Counted from the stretch's first letter, positions 8,691 through 17,680 are shown. The stretch is DNA of 64,000 bases from Lentzea terrae (GCF_003265345.1 NZ_QFWW01000059.1:124001-188000); one strand, 5' to 3'. Notes: generated by a model from the letters alone, not told the origin. Translations and numbers: made by a program.

Positions 8691-9391
8691 CAGGCACCGA
8701 CTGGTTCGGGCGCTCTGGCCTTCTTCGCCTGGGGCCTGGGGCGGTGCCTCTTGCGGTGCGCGAAGCTCTCCGCGGCGTACCCGGAGGCCAGCGCGGTGAC
8801 GACCCCGAGTCCGAGCGCCGCGGCGGCGGCCCGCACCCTGCTGCCGCCCTGCGTCTCCGGCGTCGTGGGCGGCACGACCTCGGCGACGGTGATGTAGGTC
8901 TGCGGCGGCGCCTTCAGCTCCTCCTGCCGCCGCTGGAGCTCGACGCGTGCCTGGGCGGCCACCCGCTGCACGACGGCCTGCGCGGCGTCGCGGTCGCGGC
9001 TCTCGCCCATGATGAACACGAAGGGCCCGCTGGTGAGCAGCTCCGGGTTCGTCGACCCGTTCGTCACCTGGTACGTCGTGCGGCCGCCCGGCGCCGCACC
9101 GAGCTGGGCCGCCATCTCCGGCGTGCCGAGCGCCTGGATGATCAGCGCCGCGGACGTGCTGAGCCCGCGGTCGAAGTTCAGCAACGGGTTCGTCAGCAGG
9201 TCGGGCCGCGGCTTCTCGACGTACTCGGTCGCGCCCGTGAGCGGCGTGGTGAGCACGAGCACCGACGTGGAGACGTAGACGACCGGCACCGACGCGTAGA
9301 CGGCCGCGCAGCCGCCGAGAGCGAGCAGAAACGCCGGAAGCACCACGTACCACCGCCGGAACAGGACGAGCACCGTCCGCCAGAAGTCCAC
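8690..9391 (-). CDS. Wzz-like chain-length/co-polymerase membrane protein (233 aa)
   Basis: The GTG start at 9391 is chosen because it gives the N-terminus VDFWRTVLVLFRRWYVVLP, matching the paralogue at 10589 (MDFWKIVLGLLRRRY), and is preceded by GAAGGGG. There is a transmembrane segment at about 20-42, an extracytoplasmic domain and a second transmembrane segment near 195-215, as in polysaccharide co-polymerases. There is no Walker motif, so it is not a fused tyrosine kinase. It couples to the Wzy-like gene through a one-base overlap. Confidence 0.82.
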   Translation of the reverse strand: MDFWRTVLVLFRRWYVVLPAFLLALGGCAAVYASVPVVYVSTSVLVLTTPLTGATEYVEKPRPDLLTNPLLNFDRGLSTSAALIIQALGTPEMAAQLGAAPGGRTTYQVTNGSTNPELLTSGPFVFIMGESRDRDAAQAVVQRVAAQARVELQRRQEELKAPPQTYITVAEVVPPTTPETQGGSRVRAAAAALGLGVVTALASGYAAESFAHRKRHRPRPQAKKARAPEPVGA

Positions 9392-9581
9392 GTGCGCCCC
9401 TTCGCCAATTGTCCTGCCAACCAGAGAATCGCGTTTGGCGTGGTTCCTCGTTACGCCTGCGCGGTAAAGCGTCCCGCCGCCCTTACCAGCACAGGTGATT
9501 CGGACGTAACGGGCACCACATCGCGACCGATACCGATGCAGGCGACGTGCCGCACACAACCGCACCTGGAGGCAGTTGGCC

Positions 9582-10454
9582 ATGACCGAACTGGCCGTCA
9601 TCACGCCGAGTTTCGCCCCTGACGCCGACCTGTTCGCGGAGCTGCACCGCTCGGTTCTCGAGCACACCTCGGACGACACGATCCACCACGTCGTGGTGCC
9701 GGCGGCGCACAAGCCCATCTTCACCAGGATGGCGAACCGGCGACTCAAGGTGTGGACTCATCCGGAGCTGGTGCCGCGGCGGTTCGTCCGCCTCCCCACC
9801 AAGGGCGGCGTGTGGCTCAACACCCGCCACCCCTGGCCGCCGGTCCGCGGCTGGGTCATGCAGCAGGCCGTGAAGATCGCCATCGCCGCCGTGGTCGAGG
9901 CCGACGCGGTGATGATCGCCGACTCCGACGTGGTCCTGCTGCGCGACACCACGATCCGCGACTTCAGCCACAGCGGCCGGCTCTGCCTGTACCGCGAGGA
10001 AGGCGCCGTCCACTCCGGACTGGAGCGCCACGTCCTGTGGCACCAGGTCGCCCGCAAGCTGCTCGGCCTCCCGGAGGCGGCGCCGCCCCCTCTCCCGGAC
10101 TACGTGTCACCGCTGAACTTCTGGGACCCGTCCGTGGTGCGCAAGATGCAGGACCGCATCGCCGACGTGACGGGCCTGCACTGGTTCGACGCCTTCACCC
10201 GGCAGCTGCACGTCTCCGAGTTCATCGTCTACGGCGTCTTCGTCGACGAGATGCTCGACCCCTCGTCGAAGCCGCCGTCGAACACCACCATCTGCCACAA
10301 CAGCTGGGAACGCACGCCCATGGCGATGCAGGAAGCGCTGTCGTTCGGTGAGCGCGTCAACCCGGAGGCCGTCGCGATGATGATCTCCAGCCACTCCCAG
10401 ACGCCGATGGACGTGCGGCGAGCAGCCGAGAAGCGCTGCGCCGAGAAGGTCTGA
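9582..10454 (+). CDS. DUF6492-like glycosyltransferase (290 aa)
   Basis: The ATG at 9582 has a GGAGG site 9 bp upstream. The N-terminus (LAVITPSFAPDADLF) and the acidic motif ADSDVVLLRD near residue 108 look like a GT-A fold with a DxD-type metal site. The later YVSPLNFWDP and SEFIVYGVFVDEML segments match, as I recall, the DUF6492 family seen in actinomycete and myxobacterial polysaccharide loci. It likely transfers a sugar in the same pathway. It is divergent from the Wzz-like gene and convergent with the second one; a strong two-way terminator follows. Confidence 0.72.
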   Translation: MTELAVITPSFAPDADLFAELHRSVLEHTSDDTIHHVVVPAAHKPIFTRMANRRLKVWTHPELVPRRFVRLPTKGGVWLNTRHPWPPVRGWVMQQAVKIAIAAVVEADAVMIADSDVVLLRDTTIRDFSHSGRLCLYREEGAVHSGLERHVLWHQVARKLLGLPEAAPPPLPDYVSPLNFWDPSVVRKMQDRIADVTGLHWFDAFTRQLHVSEFIVYGVFVDEMLDPSSKPPSNTTICHNSWERTPMAMQEALSFGERVNPEAVAMMISSHSQTPMDVRRAAEKRCAEKV

Positions 10455-10457
10455 GCA

Positions 10458-10507
10458 GCAACGTAAAACGCCCGGCTGGGACGTCCCAGCCGGGCGTTTT
10501 GCGTTGC
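10458..10507. terminator. Strong bidirectional hairpin terminator
   Basis: Two 24-nt arms (10458-10481 and 10484-10507) match with a single T/G wobble around a 2-nt centre. The stem has a GC core and A/T-rich flanks (AAAA and TTTT), so it works in both directions. It separates the plus-strand DUF6492 gene from the minus-strand Wzz-like gene. Confidence 0.9.
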
Positions 10508-10588
10508 CAGGTCCTGGCCCGCGTGCTCGGGCACGGCAAAGGCCGGGCGAGAGGCGTGGATCCGCCTTCCGCCCGGTCTTTCGGCGGG

Positions 10589-11362
10589 TCAGAGCTGTGG
10601 CTCGGCCTTCTTCAGACTGCCGTTCCCGTTGTTGCGCACCACCGGCGCCATCTTCACCGTCGGCGGGTCCACCGGCGGAGCGGGACCAGCAGCGGCCTGG
10701 CCGTGGTCCTCGTCCTCGGTGGGCCACTTCCGCGGCCGCCGCTGGAACCAGTACGCACCGGCGAGTCCGAAGAGGAAGGACAGGACGAACCCCACCGCGG
10801 CCGCCTTGACCTTGGCCGCCAGCAACGCCTCCGGCTCGGACGCGCTCGTCACGTCGACCACGGAGATGAAAGTGGACTCCGGTGCGCCGAGCGCCTTCTG
10901 CCGCGCCACGAGCTCGTCGCGGATGCGCTGCTGGGCGCGCACGACGATCCCGCGAGCGTCCTCAAAGGACGTGCTGTCGCCCTCGACGTAGATGAACGGG
11001 CCGTTGGTGCCCAGCACGTCCGGGTTGGTGCTGCCGTCGTTGATGATGACGGTGGTCGGCCCGTCCTTCTGCTGCCCCAGCTGCTCGAGGGCCTCGCGCG
11101 TGTTCTGCGACTGGATGAGGATGGACGCGGTGGTGCGCAGGCCGTCGTTGAACAACAACAGCGGGTTGGACTGGCCCAGCGGGCGATCCGGCTCCTTGGT
11201 GCCTCCGGCCGACGGCGTGGTGAGCACCATGAACGCCGTCGACTGGTAGTGCGTCGGCAGGACTATGAATGTCAGCACGCCGATCAGAACACTGCCGGCG
11301 ATGACCGGCGGTCCGATGTACCTGCGCCTCAGGAGGCCGAGGACGATCTTCCAGAAGTCCAT
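10589..11362 (-). CDS. Second Wzz-like chain-length protein (257 aa)
   Basis: It starts at ATG 11362 with MDFWKIVLGLLRRRY, the same opening as the protein at 8690-9391. Transmembrane segments lie near residues 18-40 and 190-212, with an extracytoplasmic region containing NDGSTNPDVLGTNGPFIYVE that parallels the NGSTNPELLTSGPFVFI of its paralogue. A roughly 45-residue cytoplasmic tail follows. It probably sets chain length or forms the export assembly for a surface glycan. Two diverged copies in one locus suggest two glycan lengths or a hetero-oligomer (inference). Confidence 0.8.
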   Translation of the reverse strand: MDFWKIVLGLLRRRYIGPPVIAGSVLIGVLTFIVLPTHYQSTAFMVLTTPSAGGTKEPDRPLGQSNPLLLFNDGLRTTASILIQSQNTREALEQLGQQKDGPTTVIINDGSTNPDVLGTNGPFIYVEGDSTSFEDARGIVVRAQQRIRDELVARQKALGAPESTFISVVDVTSASEPEALLAAKVKAAAVGFVLSFLFGLAGAYWFQRRPRKWPTEDEDHGQAAAGPAPPVDPPTVKMAPVVRNNGNGSLKKAEPQL

Positions 11363-11400
11363 TTTTCCCCTAGTGGCCTCGTGCACCCCTGTGTACCACA

Positions 11401-11419
11401 AATCGCGATCCTCGCGATT
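11401..11419. promoter_or_regulatory. Perfect inverted repeat AATCGCGA-N3-TCGCGATT
   Basis: Eight-base perfect arms around a 3-nt centre, placed 39 bp upstream of the second Wzz-like start and just past the stop of the GT2 gene (11424). This looks like a dimeric regulator site controlling the Wzz-like gene separately from the long operon. A related half-site, AATCGCG, occurs near 9428 upstream of the first Wzz-like gene. Confidence 0.5.
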
Positions 11420-11423
11420 CCTG

Positions 11424-12296
11424 TTACACGGGCCGGGCCGTGAGGAGCCGAACGACCTTGCGCGCACGACGCCGCAACACCATCGACTGGCGGCGTGCGT
11501 ACATCCGCAGAACGGCCGCACGGGCGTCGGCCACCTGGGCGGGCGTCAGCCCCGCCGAAGGGAGCCACCGCAGCATCTCCGCGATCTGCAGCGTGTTCGC
11601 GCACCGGGACCGCCACACCGGCACGTCGAGCCGGCGGGCGACCGCGGACAGCCGCTCGCTGCGCCAGTTGCGGTGCGCGAGCACCTCCGGGACGTGTGCC
11701 CACGGGCCGGCGAGCGCGAGCTTCGTCGCGAAGACCTCGTCCTCCTTCAGCATGTTGCGCCGGGCGATGGCGACAACGGGCTCGCGGCGCATCATGCTGT
11801 AGAGCGGGTCCAGGGCCAGGTGGGTCTCGGTGAGCATGCGCAGCATCTCGGCGAACCGGGTGACCGGGTCGTCGGACGAGAGTCCGGAGCCCAGGTAGGG
11901 AGCCGTCTCCGTGACGCCGTCCGCGCCGGTGTAGGCGACCTGCGAGGACACCAGCAGCAGCCGCGGGTCCGCCTGGAACTCCTTGACGCCGCGGGACACG
12001 CAGTGCGGTTCGAGGTAGTCGTCGTCACCCATCCACCGGAACAGCTCGCCGCGTGCGTGCGCGGCCGCGAACATGAAGTTGTTCAGCAGTCCTCTGTTCT
12101 CGGGGTGCCGGTGGTAGACGATGCGCGGGTCGGCGGCAGCCAGCGCGCGGCACACCTCCTCGGTGCCATCGGTGGACGCGTTGTCCGAGATGACGAGCTC
12201 GAGGTCCGTGTGATCCTGCGCGAGGACGGTGCGCACGGCCTTCTCGATCCGCTGTTCGCCGTTGCGGGTCGGGAGGCAGATGGACACCAGAGTCAT
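11424..12296 (-). CDS. Glycosyltransferase family 2 (290 aa)
   Basis: A typical GT-A/GT2 start: VSICLPTRNGEQRIEKAV, ISDNASTDGTEE, then GELFRWMGDDDYL, which holds the DxD-like metal site. The C-terminal 60 residues are basic (RRRARKVVR) and may lie on the membrane. The ATG overlaps the flippase stop (ATGA). It is the last gene of the long minus-strand operon and probably adds one sugar of the repeat unit on the cytosolic face. Confidence 0.88.
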   Translation of the reverse strand: MTLVSICLPTRNGEQRIEKAVRTVLAQDHTDLELVISDNASTDGTEEVCRALAAADPRIVYHRHPENRGLLNNFMFAAAHARGELFRWMGDDDYLEPHCVSRGVKEFQADPRLLLVSSQVAYTGADGVTETAPYLGSGLSSDDPVTRFAEMLRMLTETHLALDPLYSMMRREPVVAIARRNMLKEDEVFATKLALAGPWAHVPEVLAHRNWRSERLSAVARRLDVPVWRSRCANTLQIAEMLRWLPSAGLTPAQVADARAAVLRMYARRQSMVLRRRARKVVRLLTARPV

Positions 12297-13759
12297 ACCA
12301 GGCTCTCCTTCCGGGCCGCGAGGATCTGCGGCCCGACGATGGCGGCGTACACCAGCACGCCCGCGCCGCCGGCGACGACCAGCGGCAGCAGCACGCCGGG
12401 ACCGACCAGCCTGCCCACCACGATGATCACCACGCCGGACAGCACGGCACCGAGGACCGGACGCACCAGCCGCGGCCACATGGGCAGCATGCGCACGCCC
12501 GCGCGGTGCAAGGCCAGCACGGCCAGCGGCAGCGCGACCACCAGGACCACCACTGCGTGGCCGATGGCGGCACCGCGGATGCCGTCGGCGGATGCCGCGT
12601 AATACAGGACGGGCACCAGGACGACCGCCCAGGACAGGTTCAGCCACACGGTCGCGCGGGTGTTGCCCTGCGAGGTGAGGATGTCGAACGCCAGCGAGAT
12701 CAGCATCCGGCCGACCATCAGCACGGCCAGGAACCGGAGCACGCCCGCGGCCTGGTCCCACCGCTCGCCGTAGAGCAACGCGATCATCGGGTGCGCCAGC
12801 GTCGCCATCAGCACCGCCAGCGGCAGCACGACGGCGAGCAGCAGTGGCACGGACCGTTGCACGCCAACCGAAAGCGTGTCGGCGCCGGACACGTCGTTCT
12901 CCGCGAGCCGGGAGAACGACGGGATCGACACCCACCGCACCGCGGTGCCGATCAGGCCCGGCACCCAAGTGGACACGTTGAACGCCAGCAGGTAGTAGCC
13001 GAGCGCCTCTGGTCCGAGCAGGTCGCCGACGATCACGTAGTCGGCGTTCACCAGCACCGCCTCGATGCCGAGCGACACCGCGAGCGGCAGACCGAACTTG
13101 AGCAGGCGGCGCGACACCGCGCGGTCGAGGTCCAGCTGGAACGGCAGGGCGGCGCGGATCCACACGATGACGCCGGTGACCACGGACGCGGCCAGCTGGC
13201 CGACCGCGAAGCTGTACGGCCCGGCACCGTTGGCGGCCAGCGTGATCGCGAGGGTCGCGTTCACGACGAAGCCGCACGCGTTGGCCATCATCAGCTTGTG
13301 CTGCTCGAACCGCCGCAACAACGTGCCGGCGCGGACCGCGGTGATGCCGTCGATCAGGATGACCGCCGTCAGCAGGCGCACCACACCGGTGGCCTCCGGA
13401 CTGCCCGACAGCGCGGCGAACGACGGTGCCAGGAACCAGAAGATCGCGTACACCCCGGTCGAGAACACGATCGCCATCGTGGTGGCGGTCGCGACCATCT
13501 CCTCCAGCCTGCCCCGCCACTGCACGGTCGCCGCGATGATGCCCGCGTCGTTGATGTGCATGACGAACTGCGTCGCCGCGAGCGCAATCGCGTACATGCC
13601 GAAGTCGGCAGGGGTGAGCAGGCGTGCCAGCACCAGGCCCATGGCGAAGGAGCCGACCTTGGTCGCGAGCGTGCCGAGGAAGCTCCAGCGCAGGCCGCGG
13701 CCCGCCTTGCTCCCGATCGAGACGGCCTCAGCTCGCGCCTCCCGTTCATCCAGCGTCAT
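12293..13759 (-). CDS. Wzx-like lipid-linked oligosaccharide flippase (488 aa)
   Basis: A multi-spanning protein with about twelve to fourteen hydrophobic helices and the MATE/MVF-type start LRWSFLGTLATKVGSFAMGLVLARLLTPADFGMYA (the RLLTPxDFG motif is characteristic of Wzx-type exporters). It should turn undecaprenyl-linked repeat units across the membrane for the Wzy-like polymerase at 7329. The start codon shares one base with the upstream stop (TGATG), and its stop overlaps the GT2 start. Confidence 0.88.
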   Translation of the reverse strand: MTLDEREARAEAVSIGSKAGRGLRWSFLGTLATKVGSFAMGLVLARLLTPADFGMYAIALAATQFVMHINDAGIIAATVQWRGRLEEMVATATTMAIVFSTGVYAIFWFLAPSFAALSGSPEATGVVRLLTAVILIDGITAVRAGTLLRRFEQHKLMMANACGFVVNATLAITLAANGAGPYSFAVGQLAASVVTGVIVWIRAALPFQLDLDRAVSRRLLKFGLPLAVSLGIEAVLVNADYVIVGDLLGPEALGYYLLAFNVSTWVPGLIGTAVRWVSIPSFSRLAENDVSGADTLSVGVQRSVPLLLAVVLPLAVLMATLAHPMIALLYGERWDQAAGVLRFLAVLMVGRMLISLAFDILTSQGNTRATVWLNLSWAVVLVPVLYYAASADGIRGAAIGHAVVVLVVALPLAVLALHRAGVRMLPMWPRLVRPVLGAVLSGVVIIVVGRLVGPGVLLPLVVAGGAGVLVYAAIVGPQILAARKESLV

Positions 13760-14739
13760 CAGACGGACTCCACCCGTTCCAGCCAGATCTCGCGCCAGAA
13801 GGGCACGAACTCGCGAGGGCAGTTGCCGTTGTAGAAACCGGCGCAGATGTTGTCCTCGAGGATGATGCAGGGCGACTTCATCTTCAGCATCCGCCCGGTC
13901 GGCTCGTCGATGCACCGGTCCACGCGCGCCTTGACCCGCGCGGTCTGGCCGCAGTAGCGGGCCATCTCCTCCTCGAACCCGAGACCGCGGTTGAGCCGCT
14001 GCTCGTTGAGCGTGGACATGATGAACTCCTTGGACTTCACCCTGACCAGCTCACCGGGCTGCAGGTCGAGCGCACCGGTCGGGGTGCGGCCGGACAGCAT
14101 GCCCTTCACCCAGCCCCAGCGCAGGCCCTCCTTGATCCACAGCCTGCGCGGCAGCTTCTTCTGGCTGAAACCCTGGTACTTGTTGAACAACTGGATCAGG
14201 AAACCCCGGATCGTGGCCGGCACGCCGGCGTTGCCGGTCCGCACGTCCTCGACGTACTGGCGCACGTCCTTGATGCCCAGGCACGCCGGCGCCGCCCGCA
14301 GCAGCTCGGTCGCCTGGCAGGAGAACAGCTCCTCGCCCTCGGCGGAGGGCGGCTTGCGCGTGTTGACCTCCAGCAGCGGCAGCAGGATCTGGCCGTCCGA
14401 CCGCGCCGCCGAAGGCTGCTCGGCCGGGCCGACCTTGCGCAGCCACGCTTCCTTCCAGTACAGCGAGCACGCGGTCTGACAGCCGCCGTGCGCCTCACCG
14501 TCGCATCGTGCGCCGGTCAGGTGCACGGCATTGTTCATCCTCCGCATGCCGGTACCGCTGATCGTGTCGCACAGCTTGTGCGCCACCTTGTGCACGGTGA
14601 GGCGTTTCCCGCAGAACGCCACCATCTCCGGCATGAACGGCAGGTTCTCGAGCTCCCCCCGCTCGTCCAGTGTCGCGTGGATTTCCTCGGCGCTGAGGAC
14701 CTCCACGAGGTCTCCCACCCGCAAGCCCATACCCGTCAC
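13759..14739 (-). CDS. Duplicated Cys-rich protein of unknown function in the polysaccharide operon (326 aa)
   Basis: Two homologous halves are visible. The first (about 5-105) has LRVGDLVEVLS, then FMPEMVAFCG, a second Cys in HKLCDTI and a CxxxxxxxCxxxC group ending SLYWKEAWL. The second (about 222-322) has LQPGELVRVKS, EEEMARYCG, RCIDEPTG and a Cys group ending FWREIWLERV. The matching cysteines suggest a metal site or disulfides in each half. I recall the FMPEM...CG motif from other bacterial unknowns but know no function. The GTG start overlaps the upstream stop (GTGA); an ATG 9 bp further in is possible. Confidence 0.75.
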   Translation of the reverse strand: MTGMGLRVGDLVEVLSAEEIHATLDERGELENLPFMPEMVAFCGKRLTVHKVAHKLCDTISGTGMRRMNNAVHLTGARCDGEAHGGCQTACSLYWKEAWLRKVGPAEQPSAARSDGQILLPLLEVNTRKPPSAEGEELFSCQATELLRAAPACLGIKDVRQYVEDVRTGNAGVPATIRGFLIQLFNKYQGFSQKKLPRRLWIKEGLRWGWVKGMLSGRTPTGALDLQPGELVRVKSKEFIMSTLNEQRLNRGLGFEEEMARYCGQTARVKARVDRCIDEPTGRMLKMKSPCIILEDNICAGFYNGNCPREFVPFWREIWLERVESV

Positions 14740-16001
14740 TCCTTCACCAGGCCCGCGTCGTGCAGAGCGCGAGCCGCGTCCGCGATCGTTGGGAACGGCA
14801 ACCCCGACTTGCGCGCCACGTCGAGGAGGCTGTGCTCGCCGTCCGAGAGGTTGAGCACCCAGAGCATCGCCAGCTGGGCTTGTTTCGTGTCACTGCGACC
14901 GCCGAGCGACTCGTAGAGCCCGCGCCTGCCGAGCTGCGGCTCGCCGTACGGGCTCTGGTTGACGTACGTGCGGTTGCGGTCCAGCACGCCGACGACCTCC
15001 CACAGGGTCTCCAGCGTGTCCGTCATGGCGTCCGGTGACACGAAATCCGGGTTGTCGCCCGACGTGTGGTACTCGGGATATCCCGCGTAGGGCGTGCGGG
15101 TCAGCGACCCGACGCCGAGGTTGAAGCCGGGTGAGCAGTACTGCCGCTCGTCGTAGCCGTACGGCGAGAAGCCGACGATCGAGTGGGGCCGGCCGGACGT
15201 CTCCAGCACGTGCTGGACCACCTGGTCGATCTCCGCGTCACCGCGGCGGCTCTTCTTGTAGGTCAACGGTCCCTGGTCGCCCGCGCAGGCGAGCACCACG
15301 CCGTGCTTCACCCGCTCGATCGACGCGAAGTTGCGCGCCAGCCACGTGATCGCGCCGATCGTGCCCGGCGCGAAGATGAACCGGTAGGTGTACCAGGGGT
15401 TGTTCAACCGCGCCGCCAGCTCGACGGCCACCGCGATGCCGGCCAGGTTGTCGTTGGCGAGCGACGGGTGGCACACGTGGCAGGTGATGATCACCTCGTC
15501 GGACACCTGACCACGCACCACGTGCTCGGCGTAGGTGAGGTGCCCGTCGGTCAGCGAAGAGTCGATCACGACCTCGTACGGGCCGGCGGGCAGCGCCTGC
15601 AACGCGTTCTCGCTGAGGCAGAACCCCCACGTCGGCGAGTAGTACGAAGTCCGGTACGGCACCAGGTCCGGTTGTTCGGGGAGCGTGTGCAGATGCGGCC
15701 GCAGCTCCTCGAAGGACATCCACCCGCGCACCGGCACGCTGTACCCGACCAGGTGCAGGTTGAGCGCCTGGAAGTCGATCAGCCGGTTTCCGGTGGCGTC
15801 CGCGACGTAGGCGTCGCGGACGTTCCACTCCTGCGGGACGGTCCAGTCGAGGACCTGGGTCCCCGTGGGGACCTCGTGCACGTCCAGGTCGAGCGCCTCC
15901 CCCAGCACCGCCAGCGTCTCCCGGACACCATCTCCGGTGATGCTGCGGCACAACGGGTAGAGCCGCTCGACCAGTTCGTGCATGCGCCTGCCAACGGTCA
16001 T
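14736..16001 (-). CDS. DUF4910 (M28-like) aminopeptidase-family protein (421 aa)
   Basis: It has the DUF4910/DUF2172 layout: LYPLCRSITGDGVRETL at the N-terminus, a DWTVPQEWNV core, then HVCHPSLANDNLAG, which supplies the His and Asp zinc ligands of the M28-like fold, and HTSGDNPDFV near residue 330. The segment where some relatives have PETIG reads PGTIG here, so the catalytic Glu may be absent or elsewhere. A C-terminal winged-helix-like tail of about 70 residues follows. Such genes recur beside sugar nucleotidyltransferases and PIG-L deacetylases. A sugar-amide hydrolase role is possible, but the substrate is unknown. Confidence 0.8.
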   Translation of the reverse strand: MTVGRRMHELVERLYPLCRSITGDGVRETLAVLGEALDLDVHEVPTGTQVLDWTVPQEWNVRDAYVADATGNRLIDFQALNLHLVGYSVPVRGWMSFEELRPHLHTLPEQPDLVPYRTSYYSPTWGFCLSENALQALPAGPYEVVIDSSLTDGHLTYAEHVVRGQVSDEVIITCHVCHPSLANDNLAGIAVAVELAARLNNPWYTYRFIFAPGTIGAITWLARNFASIERVKHGVVLACAGDQGPLTYKKSRRGDAEIDQVVQHVLETSGRPHSIVGFSPYGYDERQYCSPGFNLGVGSLTRTPYAGYPEYHTSGDNPDFVSPDAMTDTLETLWEVVGVLDRNRTYVNQSPYGEPQLGRRGLYESLGGRSDTKQAQLAMLWVLNLSDGEHSLLDVARKSGLPFPTIADAARALHDAGLVKE

Positions 16002-17023
16002 CGAACAACCCTCAGGGAGGAGTCGATCTCCCCCGTCTGCTTGCGGTCGGACAACCAGGCGAGCCGGGTGTAGCGGTGCGCGAAGTCCGTCTCGGTGAGC
16101 CCGAACCGCTGATACGCCTCGATCAGCTCGAGCGCACCCGCCTTGACCGTCCACCGCGCCACGTAGTCCGGCAGCGCCGCCCGGATCCGCGAGAAGTCGA
16201 CGCGGTAGGACCGGGGGTCGGCGCCGTTCTCGCCCGTGATCACCAGCTTCGACCCTGGCACCGCCTCGACCACCTCGTGGGCGATGTCGGCCACGGTCAG
16301 GTTGTTCTGCTCGGTGCCGACGTTGAACGCCTTGGCGTGCACCGCTTCCCGTGGCGCTTCCAGCACCTGGAGGAAGGCGTCCGCGATGTCGAGCGCGTGC
16401 ACCAGCGGCCGCCACGGCGTGCCGTCGGAGAGGACCCGCACCTCGCCGGTGAGGTGCGCCCGCCCGACCAGGTTGTTCAGCACGATGTCCGCGCGCAGCC
16501 GCGGCGAGAAGCCGAACGCCGTGGCGTTGCGCAGCGACACCGGGGTGAAGTGGTCGTCCGCCAGGGCAACCAAGTCGTCCTCGACGCGGACCTTGGACAC
16601 GGCGTACGGGGTGACCGGACGCAACGGCGCGTCTTCGTTCACGAGATCGTCGCCGCCGGACGCGCCGTAGACGGAACATGTTGACGCGTACAGGAACCTG
16701 CGCACGCCGGCGTCCTTGGCCTGCTTCGCCAGCGACACGGAGGCGTGGTGGTTGATGTCGTAGGTGAGCTCGGGGGCGAGCGAGCCCATCGGATCGTTGG
16801 ACAACGCGGCGAGGTGGACCACGGCGTCCACTCCGGACAGAACGTCGTCGGTGACATCCCTGAGGTCGACCGCGTGACCACGCGGATCGATCGGCACTGT
16901 GCCGAGGACGCAGTCAGCGAAGAGACCGGAGTCGAGCCCGATCACTTCGTGACCCGCGCCTGCGAGCACAGGAGCCATCACAGTGCCCAGATAGCCCTGG
17001 TGCCCGGTGAGCAGAACGCGCAT
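15998..17023 (-). CDS. NAD-dependent sugar epimerase/dehydratase (extended SDR, 341 aa)
   Basis: The dinucleotide-binding loop TGHQGYLGT lies at residues 6-14 and the catalytic YAVSK near 141, with STCSVYG carrying the Ser of the Ser-Tyr-Lys triad. It acts on a nucleotide sugar, probably the product of the cytidylyltransferase-like enzyme two genes upstream. Coupled to the next gene by ATGA. Exact chemistry (epimerase, reductase or dehydratase) cannot be assigned from the motif alone. Confidence 0.87.
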   Translation of the reverse strand: MRVLLTGHQGYLGTVMAPVLAGAGHEVIGLDSGLFADCVLGTVPIDPRGHAVDLRDVTDDVLSGVDAVVHLAALSNDPMGSLAPELTYDINHHASVSLAKQAKDAGVRRFLYASTCSVYGASGGDDLVNEDAPLRPVTPYAVSKVRVEDDLVALADDHFTPVSLRNATAFGFSPRLRADIVLNNLVGRAHLTGEVRVLSDGTPWRPLVHALDIADAFLQVLEAPREAVHAKAFNVGTEQNNLTVADIAHEVVEAVPGSKLVITGENGADPRSYRVDFSRIRAALPDYVARWTVKAGALELIEAYQRFGLTETDFAHRYTRLAWLSDRKQTGEIDSSLRVVR

Positions 17024-17029
17024 CTCGGT

Positions 17030-17680
17030 TCAGCCTCCTGCTAGGTCGAGAACCAACTTGTTGACGTGGAACGCTTCCGCGTAGTGCGCCTTGCACTCGA
17101 TACCGCGGATCCGAGCAAGCCCCAGGAACGCCTCGCGGTCGTACCAGGGCCTGCTGCGCTGAGACCCGTAGTGCTGTTGCAGCAGCACCACCTTCGCCTC
17201 GGCGAGGTCGGTCGTCAGCGGTTGGTACACCGAGGGACGACCGAGATCGCCGTCCCACTTCACGATCTCGTACCCCAGCGCCAGGTGGTCCCGGAACGCT
17301 TGCGGCACGAGCTCGGCCAGCCCTCGGTGGTCCTGGTGGGCGTCGTGCACGTTGGGCGCGATCACCAGCTGTGGGTCGGTGCGCGACGCCAGTTCGTGCA
17401 CCGAGCTCTTCACCTCGTCCCAGTGCGCGGGCAGCCGGCCATCGGGCATCTTGCCCACGGTCAGGTGGAGATCGGCGTCCGGGCAGAACGCCGTGAGCGC
17501 GGCGAACTCCTCGTCCTCCCGCTCCGTCCCACCGCCCGAGAGCACGAGCGCGTCGACCCGGACGCCCGGTCGCGCCCGGCAGATCGCCAGCAGCGTGCCG
17601 CCCGCGCCGATCGCGATGTCGTCGCAGTGCGCGCCGAGCGCGACGATCCGGTCCAGGCCGGCGAGCTGGGGAACGATCAT
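17030..17680 (-). CDS. PIG-L family deacetylase (216 aa)
   Basis: The zinc-binding motif appears as AHCDDIAIGAGG (the family's HPDDE-type loop with Cys at the Pro position) near residue 20, with NVHDAHQDHRGLAEL supplying the second metal motif. The family hydrolyses N-acetyl groups on amino sugars. In this operon it would deacetylate an N-acetylated NDP-sugar or lipid-linked sugar. ATG 17680 overlaps the upstream stop; an alternative upstream start would run into that gene. Confidence 0.83.
   Translation of the reverse strand: MIVPQLAGLDRIVALGAHCDDIAIGAGGTLLAICRARPGVRVDALVLSGGGTEREDEEFAALTAFCPDADLHLTVGKMPDGRLPAHWDEVKSSVHELASRTDPQLVIAPNVHDAHQDHRGLAELVPQAFRDHLALGYEIVKWDGDLGRPSVYQPLTTDLAEAKVVLLQQHYGSQRSRPWYDREAFLGLARIRGIECKAHYAEAFHVNKLVLDLAGG

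Noticed and set aside
12506-13834. Long plus-strand open frame opposite the flippase gene
   Set aside because: It is Arg/Gly/His-rich, without membrane or domain features, and mirrors the codon bias of the minus-strand flippase.
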